A stretch of 64,000 nt of DNA from NCBI RefSeq assembly GCF_964340395.1, contig NC_135560.1:14578598-14642597 (forward strand). The letters are read 5' to 3'. This document shows positions 36,982-54,289 of this stretch, in pieces (position 1 is the first letter of the stretch; each line of letters begins with the position of its first letter). A model generated the notes under the pieces. The model ran no database searches and was not told the DNA's origin. It saw only the letters and a list, made by a program, of their open reading frames with translations. The position numbers were made by a program, and so were the translations under genes. This DNA is from Glandiceps talaboti. Lineage: Eukaryota > Hemichordata > Enteropneusta > Spengelidae.

Positions 36982-37226
36982 GCGAACTTGCAAACCCGCC
37001 ATGTTGAATGTTGAATTATGGGAAATGTGATAATAAATACTAATCAATTAGCATTGTAAACAATATTGTTACATTGTTTATAACCAGGAATGATCAATTC
37101 ATAGTCACCCTGATCTTTGTGGGAGGTTAATTTTATCAGTAGCTCCAGATTAGGTATTACGATAAACACATAATAATCCCATAGTCCTTTGCGTATGAGT
37201 ATGCTCAGTTTGGATTGCAAGTTCCC
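36982..37226. mobile_element. MITE, GGGAACTTGCAA family, copy 2
   Basis: 245 bp from GCGAACTTGCAA to TTGCAAGTTCCC, flanked by TA on both sides (36980-36981 and 37227-37228). Same orientation and closely similar to 5841-6087. The intact flanks define the element ends. Confidence 0.8.
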
Positions 37227-37417
37227 TAATGATACCAACTGTTTGACGAAAGGATGATTTGCATAAATAAAGGTAAAATTGAATTTTGCATTGAATGCCT
37301 TCTGTTCTATTAGTGAACAACATCTGATGTGGTGACTAGACTTGTGAACAATACTCTAATTGACGCCGCACTAGTGATTTTATTCAAAGTGATAATACAA
37401 GAACTATCTTGATACTT

Positions 37418-37590
37418 TCAGGTGCGTTTTATCAAACCAATTAACTTGTGATCCTTTTTAACAATGTCTTGAATATGTAAGTCCCAACTTTGGTTAGTTG
37501 AGAGAAGAACGCCAAGATCTTTGACATGGCTTACACGATCAACTTTGGTGCCATTAATTGTACACTTATGAGAGATAAAAGTCTTCTTTT
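37418..37590 (-). pseudogene. Non-LTR retrotransposon reverse transcriptase fragment
   Basis: The minus-strand translation reads CTINGTKVDRVSHVKDLGVL, then SWDLHIQDIVKK and KLIGLIKRT before a TGA. This is the conserved region after the RT palm in Jockey/CR1-type LINEs (a variant of YLG/DLGV followed by W--HI). Only about 55 codons are present with no flanking RT sequence. A remnant. Confidence 0.85.
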
Positions 37591-38878
37591 TTTTCTGATA
37601 TTTATCAACTTATTTCTAGAACTATCTATTAGGATTATTACTGTTACAGAACTCTTCGGTTTTGCTCCGTATGTCAATGTAATTAAATCATTATGAAACT
37701 CGATACTAATCTATTCTAAGTGCAGCGATGCAAATGATTTAAACTGAAATGTAAACCCTGTAGTTATTCCAGATCAAATATACTTTTTTTTTACCAATGT
37801 TTATCTGGATATGCACCATCGGCAGTCGGAGATATAACCTTCAGCAACATTAGAGAAATATATCATTAGGGCGTGTTTGGTGTACTGTGAACTTAAAATG
37901 AAATTACTATGAATTTAAAATGACTTCCATAAACATGAAGTCTGCTAAACTTGCGATGTCGTGGACTATTAATAATAACTTTGTGCTGGGGGCATCCGTA
38001 ATACACTTACAGGAGAAAACGTTAGTCTGAAGTCAAATAACTTGAAGTTTTATGAAAATCTCTCAATTGGTCTCGAACGGCTGCAATCTTTTTAATTCAT
38101 TATCTACCCTCATGTACTATGATAATTTGGACAAATAACGCTATCGTAGAATATTCTCACCAAATATATTACTTTTAATAATTTCGAAAATCGAAACAGT
38201 GTAAGTTGGGGTTAGGGTTGGGTTACAATAACTGTGAGAATTTGTTTATGTTATGTTTGTTAGATTGAAAACGCGACCCTGTGCCTCACATCTTACTCAG
38301 TGGTGATTACTTATAAACCGAATTATAAGTCTCTGCAGCGGCAACCTAGTATCCAAACAGAAAGCTTCGCATACACATATACAAATAACTATGCAATTCA
38401 ACGACCACACAATGCAACCTATCTGGAATGTTCTTGAATCATGATTTAATTTAAATAATGATGAGATCCTTTATTTTCCAAATTATACAACCATTTTTGG
38501 ATGAACTATACAACTCTGGTGAGTTGTTGTATCACAACATTCACTAATCTAGCAAAAACATTTCTCCCATGCCCTTTACATTTACAATTAATCAAACGGA
38601 GCTAGAGGCAATGACGATAACTTTTGTGGCACATTGTACAGGGCTAGGATTTACCTTATAAATTAAAGTTTTTGTTACAAATATTTTGAATGGAAATTGC
38701 AAATAGCATTGATTCAAATTAAGTTTTAACGGTGGATGACAGTGTCAAAATATTGTCTACCTCCAGTATCTGATAAATGACTTTAAATTCGACTAGTTTA
38801 GCAACTCAGTGTGTTTTCCTAACGATGTTGAATAAAATTAAATATAACGGTGCAAACATTGTAAATAATTAATTGTAG
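37591..38878. other. Intergenic, nothing recognised
   Basis: AT-rich; possible further decayed LINE sequence next to 37590 cannot be demonstrated. Confidence 0.4.
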
Positions 38879-38906
38879 TGAGAGAGAGAGAGCGAGAGAG
38901 AGAGAG

Positions 38907-38968
<62 letters not shown>

Positions 38969-39000
38969 GGAGGGAGGGAGGGAGGGAGGGAGGGAGAGGG
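38879..39000. repeat. GA/GT/GA/GGGA compound microsatellite
   Basis: (GA)n, (GT)n, (GA)n, then (GGGA)n, purine-rich on the plus strand apart from the GT block. Confidence 0.95.
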
Positions 39001-39481
39001 GATTTCATTTCCGGATGCATACCTTACTAAGTTCCTCAGTGAGATGTTCGATCGATTGATTGATAAATGTAGTACAAATCTAGTGACTTTACGACAGTAT
39101 AAAATTATCAACTACCATTGCTCATTTTCTTTGCTTTGTAAATCGTTAGAGAAGCTGATTTAAAGTAAATACAAGCTGAATTATTTCTTTAGTCTCTATA
39201 CTCAGTCATTCTGGGTTATAAAAACACTCTTGAACGAGTAGTACATCATTGAAATGCAATGGTTACAGCCCAGGAAAGTAAGCTGTGTGGAAACAAAAGT
39301 CACAATGGATAGCAATGTTACTTGAGTCTGTCTCTTGCTTAGGCTTCAAATACATTGTCATACTGTAACAAATAGTGTATATGTCTGCATGTGTATAATG
39401 ATACACGTTTTTGTTTTGTCTGTCAAAATTATGAAATGAACACACACTGTCTTTCATGTACTCCTTGTTTAGTAAATTATT

Positions 39482-39626
39482 CTCTGCAAGAGGTAGACAC
39501 AATGTAACAATTGTATTACATTTTATATGAATCACCCTCTGCAAGAGATAGACACGTACAACAATTGTATTACAATGTATATGAATCGCCCTCTGCAAGA
39601 GACAGACACATACAACCACTGTATCC
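39482..39626. repeat. Three tandem copies of a 55-bp unit
   Basis: ctctgcaagag-tagacac begins at 39482, 39537 and 39591, with an acaattgtattacaatgtat block between. The minus-strand frame 39263-39619 reads the repeat and is not a gene. Confidence 0.85.
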
Positions 39627-40253
39627 GTTCTGACTTTCGTTCAGACCTGTACAGTTTACTTCCTTCCAAAATGTCTTAACATGTTAGTAATTAAATGTAG
39701 CTTAGACGATGCAGCCTGATATCAATCTAGAACTGCCGACAATTTGAAAGCTGTTGCAGTGAAGAAAATGTCTACTGGGAAGGGAATAATCTGACACAAG
39801 AAAGAAGTAAAATAGAAAATGTAATCAAGAAATCTGGCAAAGTGGTCGAGAAGAAATTAATTACATTTCTTTCAATCGTCGTATGTTGACTGACTGACAC
39901 AAAATACAGGTGCCATCCTAAGCGACAAGACACACCCGCTACACGACTACCTCGACAGACAACGTATGGTGAGAAGTGAAAGGTTTCCTGTTCAAATGTG
40001 TCATACGCAATGTTTTTAAAAATGCTTTTATCCCAATAGCTGTAACCAATTTTAAGGCACGATTAAGGCAGACCAATTGTCTAGTTTTTGTAATGTAATG
40101 TTGTTTTGTAATGTTTTATTCTTTTTGTCAATGTCTATATATGTATGTATTGTTTTTAATTTGTTCAATACTATTGCTTGCTTTTTATATAACGTTTTTT
40201 CGTTTTTTGCATGTTTCAATGCAAACATTTCAGTTTCTCCCCGTGAGAGTAAC
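39627..40253. other. Intergenic, nothing recognised
   Basis: Unique-looking DNA before the pentanucleotide array. Confidence 0.45.
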
Positions 40254-40553
40254 ATTGCATTGTATTGTATTGTATTGTATTGTATTGTATTGTATTGTAT
40301 TGTATTGTATTGTATTGTATTACATTGTATTGTATTGTATTGTATTGCATTACATTGTATTGTATTGTATTGTATTGTATTTTTTGTGTTGTGTTGTGTT
40401 GTGTTGTGTTGTGTTGTGTTGTGTTGTGTTGTGTTGTGTTGTGTTGTGTTGTATTGCACTGTATTGTATTGTATTGTATTGTATTGTATTGTATTGTATT
40501 GTATTGTATTGTATTGCATTGTATTGTATTGTATTGTATTGTATTGTATTGTA
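40254..40553. repeat. 300-bp pentanucleotide array, three blocks
   Basis: (TTGTA)n at 40254-40380, (TTGTG)n at 40384-40450, then (TTGTA)n again to 40553, with scattered TTGCA/TTACA variants. It is open in several frames on both strands because the 5-bp unit lacks stops; those frames (85-171 codons) are artefacts. Confidence 0.97.
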
Positions 40554-41429
40554 ATCCAACCACCATTTTGTTCGCATTATATTCCATGTTAGTATTTGAC
40601 TTGTCACATATTGAGGATATGTGACTTTGTACTATTCGTCGTTGGTATCGTTCTCGAGTTGATATGTCTGGTACAGGCAGATGTAAGTGCCCGTGGCCAG
40701 ACAGTGATGATTACACATAATGCAATATCTTGGTATGACGTCCGCTCTAATTCAACTAGTTCACTATAATACAAAGCGTGTCGACTTTTTCACACCCTCA
40801 ATTTAGTGGACTTCGAAGTACTTACATGAAGATATTGGCAAACTCGATTGAAAAAAAGTAAAACCAATCATACACACACCTCTCCTGGCGTTTTCATTTC
40901 GATTCGATTCACTTTAGTTTAATTGCAGAAGGAAGCAGATTGCTAGGTGCGAAATGCAGTCTTAGTTGACCGGTAAGCTATGAGTCTTACAGTCGTGTGG
41001 TGACGTGAAACTTGTAAGAAGTGGCCCTGACAAATCGTGACTTGATGCACTTAACCCGTACGCGCGTACACCCACTGTCTAGATACAAGACAGTGTTACC
41101 TAGTGGATACAAACAGAAAATTGATACCAAATATTACAATAATTCTGATGGGGATAGCTCCATTGTGCCGATCACGTCGAAATGAAACAACCCACCTTTT
41201 TATCAATATATTACCCTCATATATATCATTGTCATGTTTCTGACTTGTGTACAAGTGTTTTACGTGACAAATATTTCTCGAAAACGTGAAGACAAAATGT
41301 GTCCTCCTGAGACAAATAGAATTGAAATGTGATATTTTAGGCCAACACATGGAAACTCATACCTCTCCTCTGTTATAGTCACATACCTAGGACATAGTTG
41401 TGCACACAGCTACACCATCCCTGTGGAGC
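40554..41429. other. Intergenic, nothing recognised
   Basis: The minus-strand frame 41096-41350 has no recognised feature. Confidence 0.45.
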
Positions 41430-41945
41430 CACAGTGGCTGTACCTGCTATGTGATGAACAATATCCATGTAACAGCTCTGGCCAGGACACTGTGTGTAAC
41501 TGGCATGCCAACATCAATGAAACATTAATGTGAACCTGACAAATACCAATGCAGCATATATTTTTTACAGCATCCATGTGCTTTATCTCTACAGCCATGT
41601 ACAGCTAGATAAGCATAGCTGTAATGTAGGTATTTTCCACAGCCTTGTACCAGGTATGTGAGCACTGCTGTAGCGGGTGTATATCCCACAGCCATATACT
41701 GTACCAGCAATGCAGATTGAATTGATGGAAAGGGATGCTACAGGGTTTGATTTCATCATATAATAATAGCTGGTAAATGGTTGTGATGTCCACAACTGTG
41801 TACTTAAAGTGAAGTGTGCTGAGCATAGCTATATATGGTACCGGAATGTGCAGAACGCCCTTGCATGAGGGATGATATCCACATCCATGTAACAGACATA
41901 TTTTCCATAGCCATGTAGCAGAGCTGTGCAACACATAGCTGATAC
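41430..41945. repeat. Degenerate minisatellite, about 48-bp period
   Basis: Variants of ccacagccatgta followed by gcatagctgta recur near 41592, 41640, 41689, 41788 and 41878, roughly 48-49 bp or a multiple apart in the better-kept part. Overlapping minus-strand frames at 41410-41934 come from it. Confidence 0.6.
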
Positions 41946-42489
41946 ATGCATGGTTGTGTTCTTCATGTTAGCACTAGGCTGTATCCTAGCACTTGGATGT
42001 GCGAGCAAGGTTCTCTATGATATGATATGCAGATGAAAGAAATCGTTTTTACTAAGGTCAACTTCCTGCAAGATGTTAACATAATGTTCTATTCTTAGCA
42101 CCTCAGCATCATGTTACCCACAATATTTTACATACTATTGACCAACAGAATAATGACCGTACAACTAAATCACCTTGTTCAGATATATGTTTCTGTTCGT
42201 CTATAAATTCTTTTCAATTGTGAATTCGCGCATGCACATACAATATACCTCCATATCTGGCCGCGGGCTTACCTAATGAATGCACTTTGCAGGTATAATA
42301 TATAACAAAATTATCTAGATTATTGAAATAACGCTATCAAAATGGCATTAAAGGCATCAGCAGGTCATCAGAGAATTGAACCTGTCACTTAATCAATAGA
42401 GAGATATGACAAAAGATCAAAAACGGGGAATGGGAGATATAGGTAGGTATAACGACAAAATATTTATCCCATACGGATTCTCATGTGCA

Positions 42490-43460
42490 TAGTCAAGATC
42501 AATATCATCAGAAGTATTGAGACAGTATGAACCCGTTACAGAAAGCTACATGCGATAAACTAAATGAAAAGCAGCCAGGCCATTGCAGAGATAATGATCG
42601 CGAATTTCAAATTAATTTTCCTGTGAAAGCAATTACAACCCAATTTACCCATTGAGCCATACTATATTTCTAAACACTTGTATATAATATACTCATAAAT
42701 AAGAAGAGAGACGGTTTTTTATTTAGGTTAGACTGATTATTACTGTACGGTTGACAACTTGTAACGTTTCAACGACTCCTTTGAATAATTGATAGCCTAA
42801 GACAATCAGGTTATATATCGGGTTATTACTCAGTGATGAATTTTGGAAGGTATGGTTATATGTTAACCCCTCTTGATCACAATAAGTCTGGAATGATTGA
42901 TGGTTTGAACATACATTACTATTGGGGTTACTTAGTACAATGTTAATAGGTTTATAGTGACACAAGCTGAGTTGATAAGCTTTCACTCAAGTGAAAATAC
43001 TTAAGCTTACATAATAGCAGCATCAATTATTTTTTTTAAAAATGAGTTCAATGTCAATGCATGTTTTCTATAACATTACGAATGTCTCCTGGCGTTGTTA
43101 AAACAGTTGACTGCATAGTAGGGATTTTATGACCATTTTTATACGAATGATGAATTACGTCATCGGATCGTTTATATTATATCTTGATAAAAAGTTTGAG
43201 TTCAGGTAATTGCACGTGGTGGCTAGGTGTGCTCCAGTAAGTACACTGCAGCATAAATTACGCCCACACATGTATACACTTAGCTTATGTGCCTTCAACT
43301 ACGGTAAATATAAACATGATATGCGACTTTACATCTTCCTAGTTAATTCACGTCAACACTTTCGTCTACATCAGACAACTTGTGCAACGAAAGTTGCATT
43401 TTCAATTCTGTAACGGGTTCATACTGTCTCCATACTTCTGATGGTATTTAGACATGGACT
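42490..43460. mobile_element. Inverted-repeat-bounded element of about 1 kb
   Basis: The stretch around cagtatgaacccgttacaga (42525-42545) is matched in inverse by tctgtaacgggttcatactg (43408-43427). The arms extend outward through atcatcagaagtat and agtc, about 45-55 bp in all. The interior has an 87-codon minus-strand frame (42723-42986) with no recognised domain. Ends and target duplication are not resolved. Confidence 0.5.
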
Positions 43461-44702
43461 AAGCAACATCATCAGACAATTCAATGTATGTATACAAGAG
43501 ATATCGCAGACACTACCAAAACAAGACGTTTGTTTATTCTATGAGGGAAGGACAGCGAACTGAATTGTGCCCAAGGATATTACTAAAAGTCTTTTCCAGT
43601 CCCCTTAAGACGGTCATTTTTTTCTGAACGAAAATCATCAGAAACATTGCAAAATGCCAATCAAAAGGATGCTAGCTTTAGGCCACATATTAGAAAGTGG
43701 TTTCCTCATTCAAATCTATATATGTCGTAATTATGTCAGATATGTTTTGATGAAAGCCATTTCCCAAATTGACCCATTTTTATGCTCCCCGCTCTTTTTG
43801 TAAACGATTACTGACGTATTAATACTCAGGTTGATTTACAGCGTTATACAAGAAGAATGACACGGCTGAGAAATGTTGATCAAATACACGATTGAACTTA
43901 GTAAGATGGTGTTTCTTTTTCACTTACGGATCAAAGACTGCCAGTGAAATAGAAGACCCTTTCTCAGTTCCTACCTAAGTCCCAAAGTCTCTGTATATGG
44001 CAACCACTGTATTTCCACCATCTTGTCAGCTTTAGACGTGTGCATTTGTCTCGAAATGTCACCTAACACAAATGAACTTCGTTCTTGAAAGCAGATTAAA
44101 TGTAGCGGCTCGGCTTAACGCAACATGTAATAACCATAAGACAGACTATTCATTTCAAAGATCATAAAAAATAAATTACTTTTCCGACCAAAAAACTGTA
44201 TGAAACAAAAAAAGACCATTAATTTTGAAATACTACCTTCGCCAGACTTACGTTAAAATTAAATGACGGTTTGTGTTCCATGAGCAGAGTAATCGAGAAG
44301 CCAATTTTAGTCGGCATGTCTCGCTTTCTCAGTCTTATGTATTCATAAGTAATTCATGGCAAGTAGAAAGACATATCCAGGAACCCGGAGGGCATCTCAA
44401 TGACGGCGTCGGTTGGTTTCGCTTGTGCCTTTTCTAATAAAAGAACAAATAAAGTGTTTTATAACTAAGTTAAAATTGACATTAATTAAAGATCATGAAC
44501 TTAAGCCTAAAAAAAACCCATCAATAGAACGAACACGTAGGTCTGTTGGGGAATCGTTAACATGTGGTGTACAAAGAAAAAAGGAATAGCTATTGCTTCA
44601 AACTTGTCAACATTTATATCATGATGGTAGCTGACTGTTCACAATGAGATATCCGACAGAAAAAATAGCTGTTACACACATGTTGACATACATAAACATA
44701 CC
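43461..44702. other. Intergenic, nothing recognised
   Basis: No coding or repeat signal seen. Confidence 0.45.
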
Positions 44703-44841
44703 TACATAACTACATACATACATACATATATACATACATACATACATACATACATACATACATACACACACACACATACATACATACATACATACATACA
44801 TACATACATACATACATACATACATACATACATACATACAT
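44703..44841. repeat. (CATA)n microsatellite
   Basis: CATA units with a short CACA inset near 44765-44776. Confidence 0.95.
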
Positions 44842-45449
44842 GTACATAAGTGACAATGTATAACATACATACAATGCATAACGTGCTTTGTATTTCACCT
44901 TATCTCATCATGAGGAGTTTTGAAAACACACGTAGCGTAATTACTAATATATTGTAATAAAAGGTTCACCCACGGAAAGTTGTATATAACAAAGAGAAGC
45001 CGTTTTTACGAGACTGTCAATTGATTAAAACAGGACTGGTGATCCATGAAATAATGGAAGCATATAAGGAATATATGATCATTTCCCAAATGTCTACTTA
45101 GTGATATTAACCTTTGCATATACAACTTTGACAAATGCAAATTAATAAGCTACATTGATTGTCATGAAGGCAGCATACGACGTGCTTATCTTATCGAGCT
45201 AGTACTCACGTTTAGTTTCGTCTAGTTATATGATAATATGTTCATTTATGAGAGATTGAAAACAAGTTTGAATCAACTACGTGAATTTTAAAATTAAAAA
45301 CAAGCGAAACTTGTGATGTTTGTTTTGATTAAAACTCTTACACGAGAACTTCTGTTATGAGCTCATAGTAATATTAAAGCATAGGATTAAACGTTTTCCT
45401 GTAGTATATTAAATTTAGAATATAATATCACAACTCAATAATGGCTTCT

Positions 45450-45600
45450 ACACACACACACACACACATATTCATACATACATACATACATACATACATA
45501 CATACATACATACATACATACATACATACATAGAAGGATGGATGGATGGATGGATGGATGAATGGATGGGTGGGTGGGTGAGTTGGTGGATGGATCAATG
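45450..45600. repeat. CA / CATA / GGAT compound microsatellite
   Basis: A CA tract, then CATA to about 45532, then GGAT/GGGT to about 45600. It switches from pyrimidine-start to purine-start units at about 45534. Confidence 0.9.
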
Positions 45601-46076
45601 GATTCATATGCCAAGAGCCTGTGGGTTTCTTTTAGTTGGTAAAAGAATGTCCATCAATGTGTCCACTGCTAGTATAAGTACTTGGCATCAATCTAAAGTT
45701 AGGGATAGACACGCTGTGTAGTGTTGTGGTGTACATTGACAATAATGTTAAGAATATAAAAGTAGTAAGGCTAATTACATATGTGCTGTATGCTGTTTTG
45801 TTTGCTGTAACTACGTCTTGTTACAACACAACACTCAAATAAGTGTATATGTTACAGGTTCTGTTTTTTGACACACCACTAAGCCGCAAATAAAGTCACA
45901 TTGTTATAATCAGTATTCGTCTTACAGGTTGCATCACTACACTCAACAGTTTAATTTGTCAGATGGACGAACAGATGGATGGATAGATGGATAGACAGTT
46001 CTCACTATATTGTATTTGTCATATGTAGCAACATAGCATTTTAATTATTTAGTATAACTACACGCAATGTGGATTT

Positions 46077-50366
<4,290 letters not shown>

Positions 50367-50575
50367 GCATGTCTGTCTGTCTGTCTGTCTGTCCGTCCGT
50401 CCGTCCGTCCGTCCACCTGCCTGGCTGTATACGTATGTACGTATGTACGTATGTACGTATGTATGTATGTATGTATGTATGTATGTATATGTAGGTAGGT
50501 AGGTAGGTAGGTAGGTCGGTAGGAATGTGTGTGTGTGTGTCTGTGTCTGTCTGTCTGTCTGTCTGTGTGTCTGTG

Positions 50576-50627
<52 letters not shown>

Positions 50628-50651
50628 CGTCTCTCTCTCTCTCTGTGTGTC
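50367..50651. repeat. CTGT / CGTC / GTAC / GTAG / GT compound microsatellite
   Basis: Serial tetranucleotide blocks (CTGT, CGTC, ACGTATGT, GTAT, GTAG), then GT/CTGT and CT. About 285 bp. Confidence 0.95.
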
Positions 50652-52974
50652 GGGTATGTCTGTCTTGTGGATGTGTCTATTTTTAACTTTGCTATCTATC
50701 CTGACATCTTATTGTTTTTTTACGATGACGCAGCAAGATTGATCTTATGCTAATACTGCCGTCTCTAGACAATAATTCACCGTAGTCATTACTTACTTAA
50801 ACCACGGGAACACCAAATGCATTACATTAATGGTTTACGGGATAATCTCTAAATCTTATCTCGTGTGATTAACAAACGCAAAGTATACCCCATAACATAA
50901 ACACCATACTCATAAAATTAGATAATACATTATTCATTCATTTGTTATTGTAAGAAAGTACCTTGGTCATATTACCTATACCATTACCTGCAATTTGACA
51001 ATAATTCTTTTGAATGAGGATGTGTTAAAAACATGCGTCTAGTCAACAATGCAGCGTCAACAATACAACGCTGATTAATATTTCCCATAAAGCCACTAAG
51101 TAGCTTTAACATATGAACGTACAATGGCATGTAATGTATGGCCTCAAACAACATCCCATTTAGCAGCGCCTCGCATCCATCAACTATTCTAAAATGTCAA
51201 TTGCAGGGACACTTATCTATCATTATGTAGGTTACAGATTTCGTCATTAAATGTCGTTTCGAAAAATATGATGAGTGTTGTCAGTTGTGCCCTTTAACAA
51301 GTATAAGTCACTTTTTGTACCATGGTGGATGAAGATCCCACATGTTTACTTTACTCTTCTACTCGAAGAGGTCAATTATATACAAGTATAAGATAACATG
51401 TACGTGATCCATGTTCATTTATTGCTATTATAACTTGTGCAATTTGCATGACAGATGCCAAAGATAACGATTGAAAAAGAGTGAAAAGAGATGAAAATGC
51501 CGTCACGGGTGACTTTCAAAACCAATCAATTATAACGTATATTTTAAATTATTGCTAATGTTAGAGCTGCGCTCATGAAACAAACCCCTTTGAATTATTG
51601 GATGCGATAATATGTTGGAACAGTCCCTGTCGTAATAATTTTAAACCAACAGTTTTAGCAATGTATTCATTTTCAAAGTCTACACGTCGGCTGTGTTGGT
51701 GTTTATATGTAAAATAAATAACGAACCAAACGGAATGTAACATAGATCGAAAGTACCTCACGTAACGACTAAATCGCGCTCTGCAAGCATGCCTTAATAT
51801 AATATAATATATTATGTTACTGTCAAACATGCTATAAATTGTTTATTAATTCCAACTGGTGCAAATATACCGAGGCCGACAATTATTTATTATTCCTGTC
51901 ACTTCAACGCAGACTTTAGTTTCAGTTGTTTAAAACCGTTCCGACAGATTGTGGAAACTCAATTAATTTGAACCTAAAATAGCATAAGCTTACGTTGACT
52001 GCGACAAAACAACCCACAACTTGCACGACACGGCAACACGTCGCGACACATCAAAACACAGCACAGTAAATCGTAACATATGACAAAGAAAACGCAACAC
52101 AATACAATACAGCATAACGTAATTAATCTACTGTCGAAAAATAGCAAATGCCCCATTACTAGTACTACAATGTATGCATTTATCAAATAAGCAGTAATTA
52201 TAATCGTTCTATGGGTATGAGAAGTAACCACAACGATTGTTATGCCACACATATCGGTCGTGCTGTATGAATTTCATGGTGAGGACCACTCATATAGCAA
52301 CGTTAACGTTGTTAACATGAAAATTATTACATGTATAATATAATATTATTACACGTAATGCATACATTCAGTCAGCCACTGACATGCCAAATCTGAATCA
52401 ACAGTATTATATCCGTTGATTGTGGCATCCTGGGCCTCGTAAAAACATCTGTAGATTCCTACAAAAGTGACTATCAAACATATAAACATTTATATTGGCA
52501 ATATTGCACGACGGATGTAAATTGAACAAACATCGAACAATATGGCACGTTAAAAAAAATTGTCCACATTGTAAGGATGATCATAGAACTATTGCATTGT
52601 AAAACATAGGTAAAAGTAACTAAGCTTGTTTTTATTAATATGTGTATTATGTGTCGAGGTACAGTCAATGAACACTCCTGCTGACGCTTTTCCAGGCACC
52701 TTTCCAGTGTGCAAGAGTTTCTTTACTTAGTCAAAGCGCTGCCGTTGAATGTGTGTTACTACTCAGTCACGGAATACAATATTGTGATTATACAATTGTC
52801 GCGAAACTAAATTTTTATTTCGTATGGCTTTACTAGTATTTATTGGCGGTCTGGACGGTGGATGTGACTGTTAATACGCCAGAGTCGCTGTGCAGCGCAC
52901 AAGAAGTATATGCTCCATGTTTTTGACGAACGGTTAATAGTGGATATTGTTTCAACGGATTGAAAGTGCGAAAC
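50652..52974. other. 5' flank of second GPCR, intergenic
   Basis: Contains degenerate pentamer-like sequence at 52015-52120 (aacac/aatac/aacgc units) resembling a decayed form of the 40.3-kb array. No TATA box assigned to the receptor. Confidence 0.4.
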
Positions 52975-54060
52975 ATGGATCAAATCGAGCAGTCCTACCG
53001 CCCGGGAAATTTTGCTTTATTTCTCAACGATTCATTCGATTACAATGACGAAGACGACAGCATTTACGCCAGACGCCAAGAACTACCGCAGTGGGTTTTT
53101 CTACATTTAACGCCGATGATAAACTGTCTAGTTTGTATTACCGGGTTGGTTGGTAACGGTGTTGTAATCTACGTACTAATGAGATACGCGACCCCGAAAA
53201 CTGTACCGAATATTTATATCTTAAACCTTGCTGCCGCTGATTTTCTGATATTACTTGGGTTACCATTTGTCACATATAACCAACGAACACGAAGATGGAT
53301 ATTCGGGGATGCGATGTGTAAAATTGTTATGGGCTTAGATGGAATGAACATGTTCACCGGCATATTTACCCTGACGGCGATGGGTGTTGATAGATACTTG
53401 GCAATTGTACACGCCGTTTGGTCCAAAAGCCATCGAACCCTAAACAGCGCGAGGGCCATATGTGTCTTCCTCTGGATTCTCTCCATAGCAAGCACTATGC
53501 CACTGTGGCTGTATGCCGAGACTCAAACCTTCGGGAACGACACCGTATGTAACATAGGAGTGATGCCACCAGCCGTTCAGCAAACATTTCTATTTTACTC
53601 GTTCGCCTTAGGATTTGCTTTCCCGATTATCATCATTTTAATGTGTTACACGAGTATTCTCGTTTTTCTGGCCAGGTGTGCGAAAAGGACGGATTCAAGA
53701 AAACGATCGCGCCTCGGAAAAGTTGGTATTTTAGTCCTCCTAGCTGTTGCCCTCTTCATCGTTTGCTGGTTGCCATTTTGGGTCGGCCAACTATTAGTTC
53801 TGTTCGGGGACAGTAGCTTCTCCGTCCAGGTTGTCTATTACTTTAGTTTTAGCTTACAATATGCCAACTGCTGTTTAAATCCATTAATATATACATATGT
53901 CCGTCAGGACTTTAGAAAATACGTGAAGAAAGCGTTCTTCTTGAATATCTGCATGACATTAAAACGACCTAGCCGCAGTACCAGCAGTATGAGTCGAGGC
54001 CATTCTCAAATAGAAACGTGTGATTCTGCATTAAATACTAAAATATCAACTCAACTGTGA
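52975..54060 (+). CDS. Class A GPCR, somatostatin-receptor-like, intronless, paralogue of the gene at 17264
   Basis: A 361-residue seven-span receptor in one open frame. Landmarks: acidic N-terminus with one N-glycosylation site (N18); GNG with N61 (1.50); D89 (2.50); C115 (3.25), paired with C192; D122 (3.32) in [11 protein letters not shown] at 139-141; W167 (4.50); P217 (5.50); CWLPFW at 264-269 followed by GQL, like the PF--VQL of vertebrate SSTR1/4; NPLIY at 302-306; short basic tail with a Ser-rich cluster. From helix 2 to extracellular loop 2 I count 61 identities in 108 positions with the other receptor, so the two are paralogues. A Gi/o-coupled peptide receptor is the family expectation; the ligand is unknown. 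The open frame runs upstream to a TTG, but ATG 52975 (aacATGG) has a good initiation context. A TA array begins about 13 bp after the stop. Confidence 0.92.
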   Translation: MDQIEQSYRPGNFALFLNDSFDYNDEDDSIYARRQELPQWVFLHLTPMINCLVCITGLVGNGVVIYVLMRYATPKTVPNIYILNLAAADFLILLGLPFVTYNQRTRRWIFGDAMCKIVMGLDGMNMFTGIFTLTAMGVDRYLAIVHAVWSKSHRTLNSARAICVFLWILSIASTMPLWLYAETQTFGNDTVCNIGVMPPAVQQTFLFYSFALGFAFPIIIILMCYTSILVFLARCAKRTDSRKRSRLGKVGILVLLAVALFIVCWLPFWVGQLLVLFGDSSFSVQVVYYFSFSLQYANCCLNPLIYTYVRQDFRKYVKKAFFLNICMTLKRPSRSTSSMSRGHSQIETCDSALNTKISTQL

Positions 54061-54072
54061 AGAGAAAGGACA

Positions 54073-54156
<84 letters not shown>

Positions 54157-54204
54157 TCTCCAAGGTGATTGAGCACTCTACTTGGCGAAAGAAGAATGAA
54201 ACTC

Positions 54205-54288
<84 letters not shown>
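54073..54288. repeat. Two (TA)n arrays separated by about 54 bp
   Basis: TA tracts at 54073-54154 and 54209-54288 flank a non-repetitive spacer (gctctccaaggtgattgagc at its start). They begin 13 bp after the receptor stop and so probably lie in its 3' UTR. Confidence 0.95.

Positions 54289-54289
<1 letters not shown>

Noticed and set aside
38208-38225. Telomere-like ggttagggttgggtta
   Set aside because: Only about three imperfect units, too short to call an interstitial telomeric repeat.
40052-40624. ORFs up to 171 codons on both strands
   Set aside because: The pentanucleotide array is stop-free in all frames; no sequence complexity.
41410-41934. Overlapping minus-strand ORFs with Cys/His/Tyr-rich text
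   Set aside because: They read a degenerate minisatellite in three frames without a favoured frame.
42723-42986. 87-codon minus ORF inside the inverted-repeat element
   Set aside because: No transposase motif or other domain visible; not enough to call a gene.
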